DNA of 64,000 bases, taken from NCBI RefSeq assembly GCF_950023065.1, contig NC_088678.1, positions 27,580,580 through 27,644,579 of the forward strand, written 5' to 3'. A program made the position numbers and the translations under genes. Positions 58,301-64,000 of the stretch are shown in pieces (within the stretch, counting starts at the first letter, position 1; each line of letters begins with the position of its first letter). Source of the stretch: Planococcus citri. Its lineage: Eukaryota > Arthropoda > Insecta > Hemiptera > Pseudococcidae. The notes under the pieces were generated by a model that saw only the letters and a program-made list of their open reading frames with translations, was not told the DNA's origin and ran no database searches.

Positions 58301-61300
58301 CATTCGTCTTTTTTAAATTAAATAATCGACTATTATCAAAACTTTTCCACTCACTTAGGTAACTTTTGAGGTCTCCAGTGGCCATCCACACAAGTAGCTC
58401 CGACCGGACCTCCTTCCAAGACGTATCCTTTATCACATTCGTAGACTACTTGTCTATCATTGATGACTTTCTTGACATAAGGTCGATAATCGTAATTACC
58501 CATGCTCCCTACCAGCAGTATTTTCCCATTATCAATGGTTCCCGGATAAGGGCAATATTCTGAAACAAATCAACTCATTTTAGAATCATTTTATAAAACA
58601 CAAAAAAAATTCAAGAACTTATTTTCTATACAGCGTAAAAACTGACTTTCTACACATAAAGGCACTTCGGAAGACCAATTTCCATATTTACATTCGGTTG
58701 TTTTGTTCCCCAGAATGGTATACCCGTCGAGGCATTTAAACCTTGCCTTGGTACCGTGTTCCATTTTAGGCGCAATTATCATACCATTCTCCGGAGTCTT
58801 GGGCAAATGTTTACATCGAGCTGAAAATTGAACAAGATTGTTAGAAAATATTTCAAGATACTTACTCGTCGTAGGTATCTTGAAACATATCTATTGTTTT
58901 TTATTTTTATCTCGCGGTATGAGAAAAGGAATAGTATAAGAAATATAGTACCAGGTTGACATTTGGGTATATAAGACCAAGTGCCATTATTACATACAAC
59001 AGGAATCGTATTGTTCGATGACTCGTAACGATTGTCACACTCGACGAAAACTTGAGTGGCATGTTTCACGATAGATATTTCAATAAGCGAAGGTTTCACC
59101 GCCGTTGCGCTAGAATTATGCTCACTCTCGTAACCACTGTCGTCTATAGAGACGACAAGTCTGCCATGTTGAACTTTAGGTACGATACAAGGAGCTGCAA
59201 AAAAATAATCTCGCCTTAGTTAACGCGCCCTCGTCATCGTCGCGAGCAGAAGGTTATATAAATCGAACCGTCGTCTTACTAATACATTTTACAGTCTGGC
59301 CATCAGTATATTACCTAAGCATAGAGGAGGCGGGTATCTCCATTTGCCATCATTTTGACACACTGTCGACGCATTGCCCACCATTAACATACCGTCGTCG
59401 CATCGAAATATAATACTAGCTCCTAGACCAGTGCCCGCTTCCAAATTCTCCATCCAACCATTATGAAGGATACCGGGTGGACCGCAATTGATTTCTAAAA
59501 AACACGTTACATACAAGTCAACAAAACGATGGCCAGACGTGTAATAAAAAAATGAAATGAAAGAAAAAAAAACTAAAAACAACATCGAAATTCATATTTC
59601 TCATTCCAAACCGCGAAAATTATTTCCGACTCGAAAGCCGCGAATAATTTCACCGAACAGAACCGACTTTCGTCGACGGATGTCAACTTTATTAAAATTC
59701 TCACAACTTTTAACGTAGTATTTCTACTATAAAAGTTAACGTTTGGCCAACTTCCCGTATAGTACCAAGTTTTGAAAAAAAAAAAAGTTTGCCGCCAAAT
59801 AAAGACTAATAATTACTTAGTTCGAAGCTTTTGCCGTTCTACGTAAATTATTCTTATTAATTTTTTTCCTCCTACGAGCTCGCCGAGTTCATAAAAATGA
59901 ATTTTCAAACAGTCACATACCTCATTATTTGTTTCTTAATTAAAATTGTGTCTCTGTTCGACTCATTTAACGCCATTTTGTAAACTTATAAAAAAGTTGC
60001 AGTTTCTTAAAATCTTTCAACTTTGGAATTCATTAAAACGCGAGGTATGATTTTAAAATAATACGCAGGTAGTGAAAATGAATGCGAAATTATAAATTTG
60101 TAATTTTATAACAAGTTGGAATGAAAAATTCTGCCAAGCTGCACTCGCTAATGCGTTTCCGACTTGGTGAAAATACGAAAACGTCGCGTACTAATTCAGA
60201 CATGCTCCAGAGAACATCTGAACTTTTCCACCGATCTACTGCAATTGACTTGATTAAAAATTTAGAAGTAGAAGGGAGGTAGTCTACAATAGTTTACAAA
60301 ATGACAGCCAAAAAGTGCTCCACACGAATCTAATTTGATTGAACTTTTGTAACAAAAAAAATTGTGAGACTTTTCAGTGAAATTTTGAAAGTGTCCCCGC
60401 TCTTATTTTGAGTAAAAATGAACGATTCGTAGAATTATTCAAAGCTGACTTCACGACCTTTCAAAATGAGTAATAATTTTGCAATAAATTCAAATATTTC
60501 GAGCACAATGTTTTTTGAGTTTTTTCGAAAAATTTTGAGGCGAAAATTGGGTCATGACTTTCAGAATTTTGGATGAAGTAAGCGAAGAAGCATCCATGAT
60601 TTAAAATTTTCAGTGAAGAGGAGACTTCATCTCTAAATATTTTTTGAAAAACGCTTTTCAAAGTTTTCAAATGCCGTTTTAATTTAAAGTACATACATAA
60701 AAAAAAATTGAAAAAACCAAGAATTTTCAATTTTCCTCTCTTAAGAGCACGAGCACCCCCTCACCCCTCTATCCACCTTGGGTTCAAAATACTTCTAGAG
60801 TGCTAAAAAGAAAATTTTTGATTCTCTGTCAAAATTTCAACTAATGATAGGTCTCATGAGACCCACTGGAAATCATGACATAACTTTCGGTTCAAAATTC
60901 TTCAAAATTGCTCAATAGAAGTTTTGACTGACAGAAATTTTTGATTTTCTGCTACAATTTCAGCTCATTTCTGATCAGTTCCATGACAACTTTTCTAAGA
61001 AACTCGAAAATCAAGACTCAATTTGAGCTCAAAATACTTCTAGAGTGTTCGAAAGAAATTTTTGATTCTCCGTCGAAATTTCAACCCATTATGATAGGTT
61101 CCATGTTGCTTTAAAAAAATAAAAATGAAAAAAAAAACCTGAAAATCTTGATCAAAAACTTTGGACTCAAAATTCTTTAGAATGGCTCAAAAGAAGTTTT
61201 GACAGAAATTTCTGAGTTTTTTGCCACAATTTCAATCCATTATGATGAATTGATGAGGTCCATGCCATCTTTTTAAAAATCCTAAATACAATGTCACAAT

Positions 61301-63972
61301 GATGGGCTCAAAACTGTTAAAAAGTATTCAAAACAGTTTTGATAGCAGTTTTTGATTTTCTGCTAGAACTATAACAAATTTTGATGGATCTCATGGCACC
61401 ATTTCAATCACATCAAAAATCATGACCCAATTTTGGGCTAAAAATTCTTCAAAAGTGTCAAATGCAGTTTTGACCGAAATTTTTTCCCCAGAATTTCAAC
61501 TCATATTTTTATAGGCCTTTTGACACCTTTCTTTGAAAATCATGACCAAATTTTGAGTTCAAAATTCTATAAAAATGCTCAAAACAATTTTTGACAGAAA
61601 TCTGACAAAACTTCTTTTGAGGAATTTTAACCCCAAAATTCGGTGATGATTTTCGTTTTTTTTTTTTTTAGAAATAGAAGCCATGAGGTCTGTCAGTGTT
61701 TGTGACAGACACTGCTTAAAACCAGTGTTTGTGACAACAGACACCGGTAAAAACCAGTTTTTGTGACAGACCCAGTTCAAAACCAGTGTTTGTGACAGAC
61801 ACAGTTTAACAGCATGTTTGTGACAGACACTGTTCAAAACCAGTGTTTGTGACAGACATGGTTCAAAACCAGTGTTTGAAACAGTGTCTGTCACAAACAC
61901 TGGTTTTAAACAGTGTCTGTCACAAACAATGGTTTTGAACAGTGTCTGTCACAAACACTGGGTTTATGCAGTATCTGTCACAAACACTGGTTTCAAACAG
62001 TGTCTGTCACAAACACTGGTTTTGAACTGTGTTTGTCACAAACACTGGTTTTGAACCGTGTCTGTCACAAACACTGGTTTCGAAACTGTCTGTCAAAAAC
62101 AGTGGTTTTCAACCGTGTCTGTCACAAACACTGGTTTTTAGCAGTGTCTGTCACAAACACTGGTTTTAAACAGTGTCTGTCACAAACACTGGAGTGAAAC
62201 AGTGTCTGTGACAAACACTGGTTTTGAATAGTCCCTGTCACAAACACTGGTTTTGAACTGTGTCTGTCAGAAACATTGCTTTTAAACTGTGTTTGTCACA
62301 AACACAGGTTTTGAACCGTGTCTGTCACAACCACTGGTTTTAAACAGTGTCTGTCACCAACACTGGTTTTTAGCAGTGTCTGTCGCAGACACTGATTTTA
62401 AGCAGTGTCTGTCACAAACACTGACAGACCTCATGGCTTCTATTTCCAAAAAAAAAAAAAAAACTGAAAGTCATCACCGAATTTTGGGGTAAAAATTCCT
62501 CAAAAGAAGTTTCGTCTGATAGTTTCAATTTCCTCATTTTGACCAGACACTGGTTTTAAACAGTGTGTGTTTCAAATACTGGTTTTAAACAGTGTCTGTC
62601 ACAAACACTGGTTTTATACAGTGTCTGTGACAAACACTGGTTTTTAGTAGTGTCTGTCACAAACACTGGTTTTAAGCAGTGTCTGTCGCAAACACTGGAT
62701 TGAAATAGTGTCTGTGACAAACACTGGTTTTGAATAGTCCCTGTCACAAACACGGGTTTTGAACTGTGTGTCTGTCGCAAACACTGCTGTTAAGGATCAG
62801 GAGCTTAGAAGGTCACAACGTGGGAGAATGAAAAACTGTGTCCGTCACAAACACTGGTTTTTAGCAGTGTCTGTAACAAACACTGACAGACCTCATGGCT
62901 TCTATTTCCAAAAAAAAAAAAACCGAAAATCATCACCGAATTTTGGGGTTAAAATTCCTCAAAAGATGTTTTGTCAGATAGTTTTAATTTCCTCATTTTG
63001 ACTAGTCTCATGACGTTTTTTTTTCAAAAAAAGCCAACTGAATTTTTAAAATTCCAAATAAATTCGATTCCTACTCGTAGAGCACTTTTTTTGCAATTGA
63101 CCAGTTAGACTGTAACATTTACTCGTATCTGGAGAACCTCGAATTATTTTTTAAAATTCCTTTTTCACTTTACGAATGCAATTTTTCAATAACAAACCCA
63201 CATTAGACAAATAATAATTAAGAGCACGAAAATGGATTCTCAAATGACTCACCTTGGCATTTAGGAGTAGCCGCCGTCCATTTCTTATCAGCTCCGCATC
63301 TTCGAGTCCGTTCTCCGACCAGCATATATCCGTACTTGCATTCGTACGATACAACCGAATTATACGACGTCGAGGTAAATATCGCCGTCCCAAATAGCGG
63401 ATTTTCAGGTGTGGGGCACTGTACGGCTGTAACCACATTAGAACCAAACCCCCGCAAAAAGCAACAGTATTTTACAATGGAACTTTAACTAGTACTTAAC
63501 AAAAGGGAGCTAATAAAAGCGAACGCGCGCCCAATTCCATAAACTTTTCCGCCTGCAGCTTGAACAGTTTACGAGTTTGAAACTGTTTGAGAATGGCGCG
63601 ACGCGATGAGATATTTTTGAATGGCGGTAAAATTGAGATTTTTACGACCACTTGACGTCTCTCATTTACGCTGGCAATTGCTAGCTAGGCTCAGGATGGG
63701 ATAATAGGATAATACGTAAATTACACGGGTAGGTTTTCTACATTAGGTAATAGGTAGGCACCAAATATTGGCTGATATTTGTTGTAGCAACTTACGCACG
63801 CAAGACGGTAATTCTTTGGGAGTCCAGAGGCCGTCTGATTGACATGTTCGCTCTGGTCTGCCTACCAGTTCGTATCCTTCTTCGCAGTGGTAGTTGACTC
63901 GACAGTTGAACGTGAAACAGTCGCCGGTGTGCCAGCCGTTGGAGATTTCATGGGGTGTACCGCATGTTCTGG
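34076..63972 (-). CDS. Multi-CCP/Ig extracellular protein, 21 exons, 5' partial
   Basis: Whole-gene entry; exons are listed below. Transcription runs from the right edge to 34076. All 21 exons have consensus donors and acceptors and every junction is in phase, including seven that are not the usual 1-1 type, which supports a single gene. Encoded order: six CCP domains, a charged linker, five CCPs (the last two each split by an intron), one Ig domain (also split), four CCPs, stop. CCP modules have the four-cysteine and tryptophan pattern of complement-control/sushi domains and act in extracellular protein binding. The Ig-then-CCP C-terminus resembles insect Hikaru genki, a synaptic-cleft matrix protein; the long CCP array also recalls Hasp. 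I cannot settle orthology from sequence alone. The signal peptide and first exons lie outside the window. Introns of 10 and 5 kb are filled with mobile elements. Confidence 0.88.
34450..34623 (-). CDS. CCP exon 20, last cysteine codon split
   Basis: Acceptor TGTTGTAG, donor TTAT|GTAAGT, phase 1. CCP: V-F-C-D-W, F-N-C, I-E-C, G-Q-W and P-I-P-L. The fourth cysteine is formed by the T at this exon's end and the GT at the start of the final exon. Confidence 0.87.
34726..34905 (-). CDS. CCP exon 19
   Basis: Acceptor TTTTACAG, donor TCAG|GTACGT, phase 1-1. CCP: V-Q-C-P-E, F-S-C, S-T-C, G-S-W and P-T-C. Confidence 0.89.
35754..35927 (-). CDS. CCP exon 18
   Basis: Acceptor CTGTAG, donor GAGA|GTAAGT, phase 1-1. 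CCP: V-H-C-P-A, F-S-C, V-V-C, G-N-W and P-T-C. It directly follows the Ig domain. Confidence 0.88.
36021..38300 (-). CDS. Ig domain split over exons 16 and 17
   Basis: Exon 16 is 38141-38300 (acceptor GTTCTTAG, donor TTATAG|GTGAGT, phase 2). Exon 17 is 36021-36172 (acceptor TTGTACAG, donor AAAG|GTGAAA, phase 1). Exon 16 gives the A and B strands with L-H-M-E-C-L-W, a G-K-L-I-V-Y-P-G lead-in and P-K-W in the C strand. Exon 17 gives L-E-Y-R-L-S-I and the Ig signature D-D-S-G-L-F-S-C, ending V-E-I-V-V-K. An Ig domain followed by CCPs is the layout of the Hikaru genki C-terminus as I recall it. The 1.97 kb intron between them carries a long hairpin. Confidence 0.87.
36173..37505 (-). other. Intron of the CCP gene
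   Basis: AT-rich intron sequence without supported features other than the hairpin at its right. Confidence 0.6.
37506..37623. repeat. Long intronic hairpin
   Basis: The left arm (37507-37557) and right arm (37572-37622) are complementary over about 50 bases with one internal mismatch (ACTCAG against ACACAG). The shared core includes GATCTGATGGTGTTAATAG. The loop is about 15-20 bases. It lies in the intron that splits the Ig domain. It may be a MITE remnant or a hairpin RNA precursor. Confidence 0.75.
38399..39188 (-). CDS. CCP split over exons 14 and 15
   Basis: Exon 14 is 39043-39188 (acceptor TATTTTCAG, donor GTTCTA|GTACGT, phase 0). Exon 15 is 38399-38525 (acceptor GCTGTGTAG, phase 0; donor GCTT|GTAAGT, phase 1). 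Exon 14 gives the first cysteine (S-T-C-T) and an acidic stretch ending P-A-G-T-V-L. Exon 15 continues T-F-R-C, R-Q-C, G-E-W and P-V-C. The frame of exon 14 stays open past the donor, but only the spliced join restores the CCP pattern. Confidence 0.8.
39541..40577. repeat. Foldback-type repeat in a CCP-gene intron
   Basis: The left end repeats the CATGTCAATTCGACCAACG segment of 20.14 kb. Further right, blocks of about 120 bases (ATAGTATGTTTTTGGTGACG, ACGAATATGACGTCAGA, CAGCACCTCCCCAA) are arranged in tandem from 40.01 to 40.41 kb. About 140 bases at 40071-40210 are repeated inverted at 40437-40577. No coding sequence. It lies in the intron between exons 13 and 14. Confidence 0.75.
40784..41162 (-). 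CDS. CCP split over exons 12 and 13
   Basis: Exon 12 is 41003-41162 (acceptor TTTGTGTAG, donor CGAAG|GTAAGA, phase 2). Exon 13 is 40784-40902 (acceptor TTTTTTTCAG, donor TTGTG|GTAATT, phase 1). Exon 12 begins with about 30 non-CCP residues, then the first cysteine in G-S-C-G-P-P. Exon 13 supplies F-H-C, I-I-C, G-S-W and L-S-C. The junction makes a serine codon. Confidence 0.82.
41528..41710 (-). CDS. CCP exon 11, tryptophan missing
   Basis: Acceptor ATTTCAG, donor GAGAG|GTAAAG, phase 1-1. CCP: P-C-E-L-P, Y-Q-C, T-E-C, then R-G-E-L-L and P-A-C. The conserved tryptophan is replaced by leucine. Confidence 0.83.
41813..42031 (-). CDS. CCP exon 10
   Basis: Acceptor GTCAACAG, donor CCTG|GTAAAT, phase 1-1. 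CCP: P-C-R-V-P, a long acidic loop (S-P-E-D-S, E-E-T-D), then F-T-C, F-T-C, G-E-W and P-D-C. Confidence 0.87.
42032..43084 (-). other. Part of the 10 kb intron, left of the Copia element
   Basis: AT-rich, with poly-A/T runs. No feature supported. Confidence 0.5.
43085..43089. other. Copia target duplication, left copy (GTACA)
   Basis: GTACA directly precedes the left LTR and recurs at 48523-48527 after the right LTR. A 5-base duplication is normal for this superfamily. Confidence 0.9.
43090..43263 (-). repeat. Copia 3' LTR (174 bases)
   Basis: It begins TG and ends CA. By eye it is identical to the right LTR once the nested insertion and its duplicated 8 bases are removed, which implies a recent insertion. 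Confidence 0.93.
43264..43274 (-). other. Copia polypurine tract
   Basis: On the minus strand GAGGAAGGG abuts the 3' LTR, the position expected for the plus-strand DNA primer. Confidence 0.8.
43291..43643 (-). pseudogene. Copia RNase H tail, cut off by insertion
   Basis: The last 115 codons of pol. S-S-T-D-A-E and Y-E-D-N-E-G-A carry late RNase H residues and K-H-I-D-T-R-F is the usual C-terminal motif; the frame ends at a stop. It is separated from the rest of pol by the 416-base element and is out of frame with it (416 plus 9 is not a multiple of three). Confidence 0.9.
43644..44059. mobile_element. 416-base MULE-like non-autonomous element
   Basis: Terminal inverted repeats of about 25 bases (left AAGGTACTGTAACCCGGGTA; right, read inverted, AGGGAACTGTAACCCAGGTA) and a 9-base target duplication ACACTGACT at 43635-43643 and 44060-44068. 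A 9-base duplication is the hallmark of Mutator-like elements. It interrupts the RNase H codons of the Copia element. It has no coding capacity. Confidence 0.87.
44060..46169 (-). pseudogene. Copia integrase, reverse transcriptase and start of RNase H
   Basis: Open over about 700 codons. Numbering from the TTG codon at 46163: integrase D20, D82 and E118; the GKxxKF-type C-terminal region with K-C-I-M-L-G-Y near 204-210; reverse transcriptase with Q-M-D-I-K-N-A-F-L-H-G (D413) and the catalytic Y-V-D-D (498-501); RNase H beginning Y-V-D-A-D-W. The frame continues unbroken from gag except for one TAG at 46170-46172 and has no ATG of its own, so it is the second part of a formerly single polyprotein. 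It ends where the 416-base element is inserted. Confidence 0.92.
46170..47543 (-). pseudogene. Copia gag, protease and pre-integrase, ended by TAG
   Basis: The likely start is the ATG at 47543, thirteen codons into the open frame that begins at 47579. It has a gag UBN2-type region (about residues 25-200 of the open frame), a CCHC knuckle C233-x2-C236-x4-H241-x4-C246, protease D302-S-G and an HHCC pre-integrase finger (H431, H436, C462, C465). It ends in TAG directly after C-K-M-G-K, where family members read on into integrase. Confidence 0.92.
47590..47605 (-). other. Copia primer-binding site (initiator tRNA, internal)
   Basis: Next to the 5' LTR the plus strand reads TGCTGGGCCCATAACC, which matches the anticodon arm of eukaryotic initiator methionine tRNA as I know it, with CAT as anticodon. 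Drosophila copia uses a half-molecule of that tRNA cut in the anticodon loop. The same mechanism is inferred here. Confidence 0.8.
47608..48522 (-). repeat. Copia 5' LTR, interrupted
   Basis: This is the 174-base LTR plus 741 bases: a 733-base insertion at 47655-48387 and an 8-base target duplication. The remaining LTR sequence matches the left LTR with no difference seen by eye. Confidence 0.93.
47655..48387. mobile_element. 733-base foldback element, hAT-like
   Basis: Perfect termini ACGAGCGTCTCGAGAGC and complement, with inverted repeat similarity extending some 150 bases or more into each side (for example CCAATCAGAAGCGAGTT and ACACCATCATAAAATAAAAT). The 8-base duplication CTTTATTA lies at 47647-47654 and 48388-48395; 8 bases is typical of hAT elements. 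The centre has further inverted subrepeats around AACGATCATCTTTAT. No coding sequence. Confidence 0.87.
48523..48527. other. Copia target duplication, right copy (GTACA)
   Basis: Matches 43085-43089. Confidence 0.9.
48528..52137 (-). other. Part of the 10 kb intron, right of the Copia element
   Basis: AT-rich, with no defined gene. A purine-rich GAGG/AAGA tract lies near 49.28-49.35 kb. No feature supported. Confidence 0.5.
52138..52338 (-). CDS. CCP exon 9
   Basis: Acceptor TTTTTACAG, donor ATATAA|GTGAGT, phase 1-1. CCP: P-C-P-L-L, V-I-C, A-K-C, G-R-W and P-D-C. A 10.1 kb intron follows, containing the Copia element. Confidence 0.87.
52436..52646 (-). CDS. Linker exon 8, charged and disordered
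   Basis: Acceptor TTTTTAG in phase 0, donor CGTAAAA|GTAAAT in phase 1. About 70 residues without cysteine: a K/T/G-rich part, an acidic D/Y-rich middle (D-S-D-Y-D-I-D), then a strongly basic end (R-K-G-R-K-G-K-K-K-F-R-R-K). The basic end may bind heparan-type glycans or be cleaved. The frame stays open past this donor to a TAG at 52380, so a truncated readthrough isoform is formally possible. Confidence 0.72.
52960..53095 (-). CDS. Linker exon 7, with RIRR site
   Basis: Acceptor TTTTTGCAG; first bases A-TGC complete the lysine and give the fourth cysteine of the preceding CCP. Donor CCCAA|GTAAAT, phase 0. After the cysteine comes a polar, probably helical stretch and then V-Q-R-I-R-R-A-L-S, a match to the R-x-R-R proprotein-convertase (furin-type) pattern. 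Cleavage would separate the N-terminal CCP block from the rest. Confidence 0.8.
53096..54480 (-). other. Intron sequence
   Basis: Left part of the 5.3 kb intron between CCP exon 6 and linker exon 7. AT-rich; nothing defined. Confidence 0.5.
54500..57015. repeat. Cluster of dispersed 'CTGGAGGCTCCAG' family copies
   Basis: At least three or four adjacent diverged units share a TCTGGAGAAATCGA / GCTGGA(G/T)GCTC block, an ACTCGATTT(C/T)AGCT block and a final segment like AAAATTTTTAGCTGCCGAA. They are the same family as 2.44, 7.74 and 17.62 kb. Runs of C near 55.15 kb and G near 56.14 kb lie within the cluster. Confidence 0.65.
57020..58100. repeat. Inverted-repeat element with internal tandem units
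   Basis: The ends are inverted copies (AATTTCAGGCCC and AGCACAGGGTG on the left, CACCCTGTGCTCGGGCCTGAAATT on the right). Units of about 130 bases contain AATGAACCGGTTTCAAAATGTGA, ACAGAATTGTGTAATTTTTC, AACTTTTGTTTCAAGC and GATTGTCAAAAACTGGTTGC. Two to three units on the left are inverted relative to four on the right, turning near 57.44 kb. It lies in the intron between CCP exons 6 and 7. No coding function: the open frames are by-products of the repeat. Confidence 0.82.
58355..58559 (-). CDS. CCP exon 6, last cysteine in next exon
   Basis: Acceptor TGTTTCAG in phase 1, but the donor CCTAA|GTGAGT is phase 2. The CCP has Y-C-P-Y-P, Y-E-C, A-T-C and G-H-W, and ends Q-K-L-P. The lysine codon is completed, and the fourth cysteine supplied, by the first four bases of the exon at 53095. 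This ties the two exons together across a 5.3 kb intron. Confidence 0.85.
58647..58820 (-). CDS. CCP exon 5
   Basis: Acceptor ATTTTCAG, donor GAAA|GTCAGT, phase 1-1. Canonical CCP: R-C-K-H-L-P, F-K-C, T-E-C, G-N-W and P-L-C. Confidence 0.88.
58952..59194 (-). CDS. CCP exon 4, with long insert
   Basis: Acceptor TTTTTGCAG, donor CCTG|GTACTA, phase 1-1. The CCP has P-C-I-V-P, V-E-C, V-V-C, G-T-W and P-K-C, but about 25 extra polar residues (rich in S, E and N) stand between the first and second cysteines, making it longer (243 nt) than its neighbours. Confidence 0.85.
59315..59494 (-). CDS. CCP exon 3
   Basis: Acceptor TTTTTTAG, donor TTAG|GTAATA, phase 1-1. Canonical CCP with I-N-C-G-P-P, F-R-C, T-V-C, G-K-W and P-L-C. 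It is separated from exon 2 by a 3.8 kb intron that holds the self-complementary minisatellite. Confidence 0.88.
59495..60460 (-). other. Intron sequence
   Basis: Right after CCP exon 3 upstream side; moderately AT-rich with no feature supported. Confidence 0.5.
60470..61598. repeat. Degenerate tandem repeats, about 160-base period
   Basis: The phrases TTTTTGATTTTCTG, ATTTCAA(C/T)(C/T)CATTATGATAGGT and GGGCTCAAAA(T/C)T recur with a period near 160. The copies are well diverged. The vocabulary overlaps that of the 3.9-5.1 kb tract. Confidence 0.55.
61599..62975. repeat. Self-complementary minisatellite in inverted blocks
   Basis: More than 30 units of about 29-30 bases, consensus CAGTGTCTGTCACAAACACT plus GGTTTTAAA. 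Each unit is itself a hairpin (CAGTGT...ACACTG). About seven units at 61690-61880 run one way; those at 61880-62425 and 62545-62905 run the other. The array is bounded by a segment containing CCATGAGGTCTGTCAG near 61680 and its complement near 62430 and 62900, followed each time by AAAATCATCACCGAATTTTGGGG-like sequence. It lies in the intron between CCP exons 2 and 3. Confidence 0.88.
63253..63426 (-). CDS. CCP exon 2
   Basis: Acceptor GGTTACAG, donor CAAG|GTGAGT, phase 1-1. Canonical CCP: V-Q-C-P start, S-Y-E-C, R-R-C, K-K-W and P-K-C, with the Y-G-Y turn before the third cysteine. Confidence 0.9.
63796..63972 (-). CDS. CCP exon 1 in window (six cysteines)
   Basis: Acceptor TTTTACAG at the right, donor GTGC|GTAAGT at the left, phase 1-1. 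It encodes one CCP beginning T-C-G-T-P and ending P-S-C-V. It has six rather than four cysteines: an extra pair sits in G-D-C-F-T-F-N-C before the usual second cysteine, probably adding a disulfide. Upstream exons are beyond 64000. Confidence 0.85.
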
Positions 63973-64000
63973 CTGTAAAACACTGAGTTAGTTATCAAAA

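Noticed and set aside
61559..62780. Several open frames with C-H-K-H-W-F type repeats
   Set aside because: They are translations of the 29-base minisatellite on both strands. They run in several frames with no start context and no splice evidence.
1..64000. CRISPR arrays, operons, ribosome binding sites, rRNA and tRNA genes
   Set aside because: The window is eukaryotic. The repeat arrays have no spacer structure, and I saw no rRNA or cloverleaf-type sequence. The initiator tRNA match at 47590 is only the primer site of the Copia element.

Overview
This is an AT-rich eukaryotic window with spliced genes, long introns and dense transposable elements. The multi-CCP (sushi) extracellular gene, the Copia element whose primer site matches the initiator tRNA anticodon arm, and frequent TAGGTACCTA-type strings suggest an insect, possibly a sap-feeding hemipteran such as a mealybug or aphid. 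That assignment is inference. All recognised host genes are on the minus strand.

Left part (1-33.9 kb). The first 11 kb is non-coding and repeat-rich: a 168-base tandem array, degenerate tandem tracts, and a 1.7 kb inverted-repeat element at about 9.68-11.40 kb. At 11.78-19.20 kb lies a spliced transposon gene. Exon 18832-19204 carries the front of an SGNH esterase. It joins in phase across a 2.3 kb intron to exon 11782-16501, which supplies the last SGNH block, a low-complexity repeat region, C2HC/C2H2 fingers, a MULE DDE transposase, a SWIM finger and a Ulp1-type protease. From 20 to 25 kb there are foldback elements and tandem repeats. At 26.5-30.5 kb I assembled two small spliced genes, hidden from simple ORF searches, that encode secreted peptides of 113 and 72 residues. 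Their first coding exons are both 61 nt and their last both 92 nt, every intron is phase 1, and they share short peptide motifs. They look like a tandem family of small secreted proteins.

Right part (34-64 kb). One gene fills this half: 21 exons, all phase-compatible, encoding 15 CCP domains in the window, a charged linker with an RIRR processing-type site, one Ig domain and a C-terminal set of four CCPs. The 5' end is beyond the right edge. The layout resembles the insect synaptic-cleft matrix proteins of the Hikaru genki/Hasp type, but I cannot assign orthology. Its introns hold a young Copia retrotransposon (43090-48522). That element has apparently identical 174-base LTRs and a GTACA target duplication, one in-frame TAG, and two younger nested insertions: a 733-base hAT-like foldback with an 8-base duplication and a 416-base MULE-like element with a 9-base duplication. 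The introns also hold an inverted-repeat array at 57.0-58.1 kb, a self-complementary minisatellite at 61.6-63.0 kb and a long hairpin at 37.5 kb.

The main candidates for something undescribed are the paired small secreted genes and the SGNH-zinc finger-MULE-SWIM-Ulp1 transposon protein.
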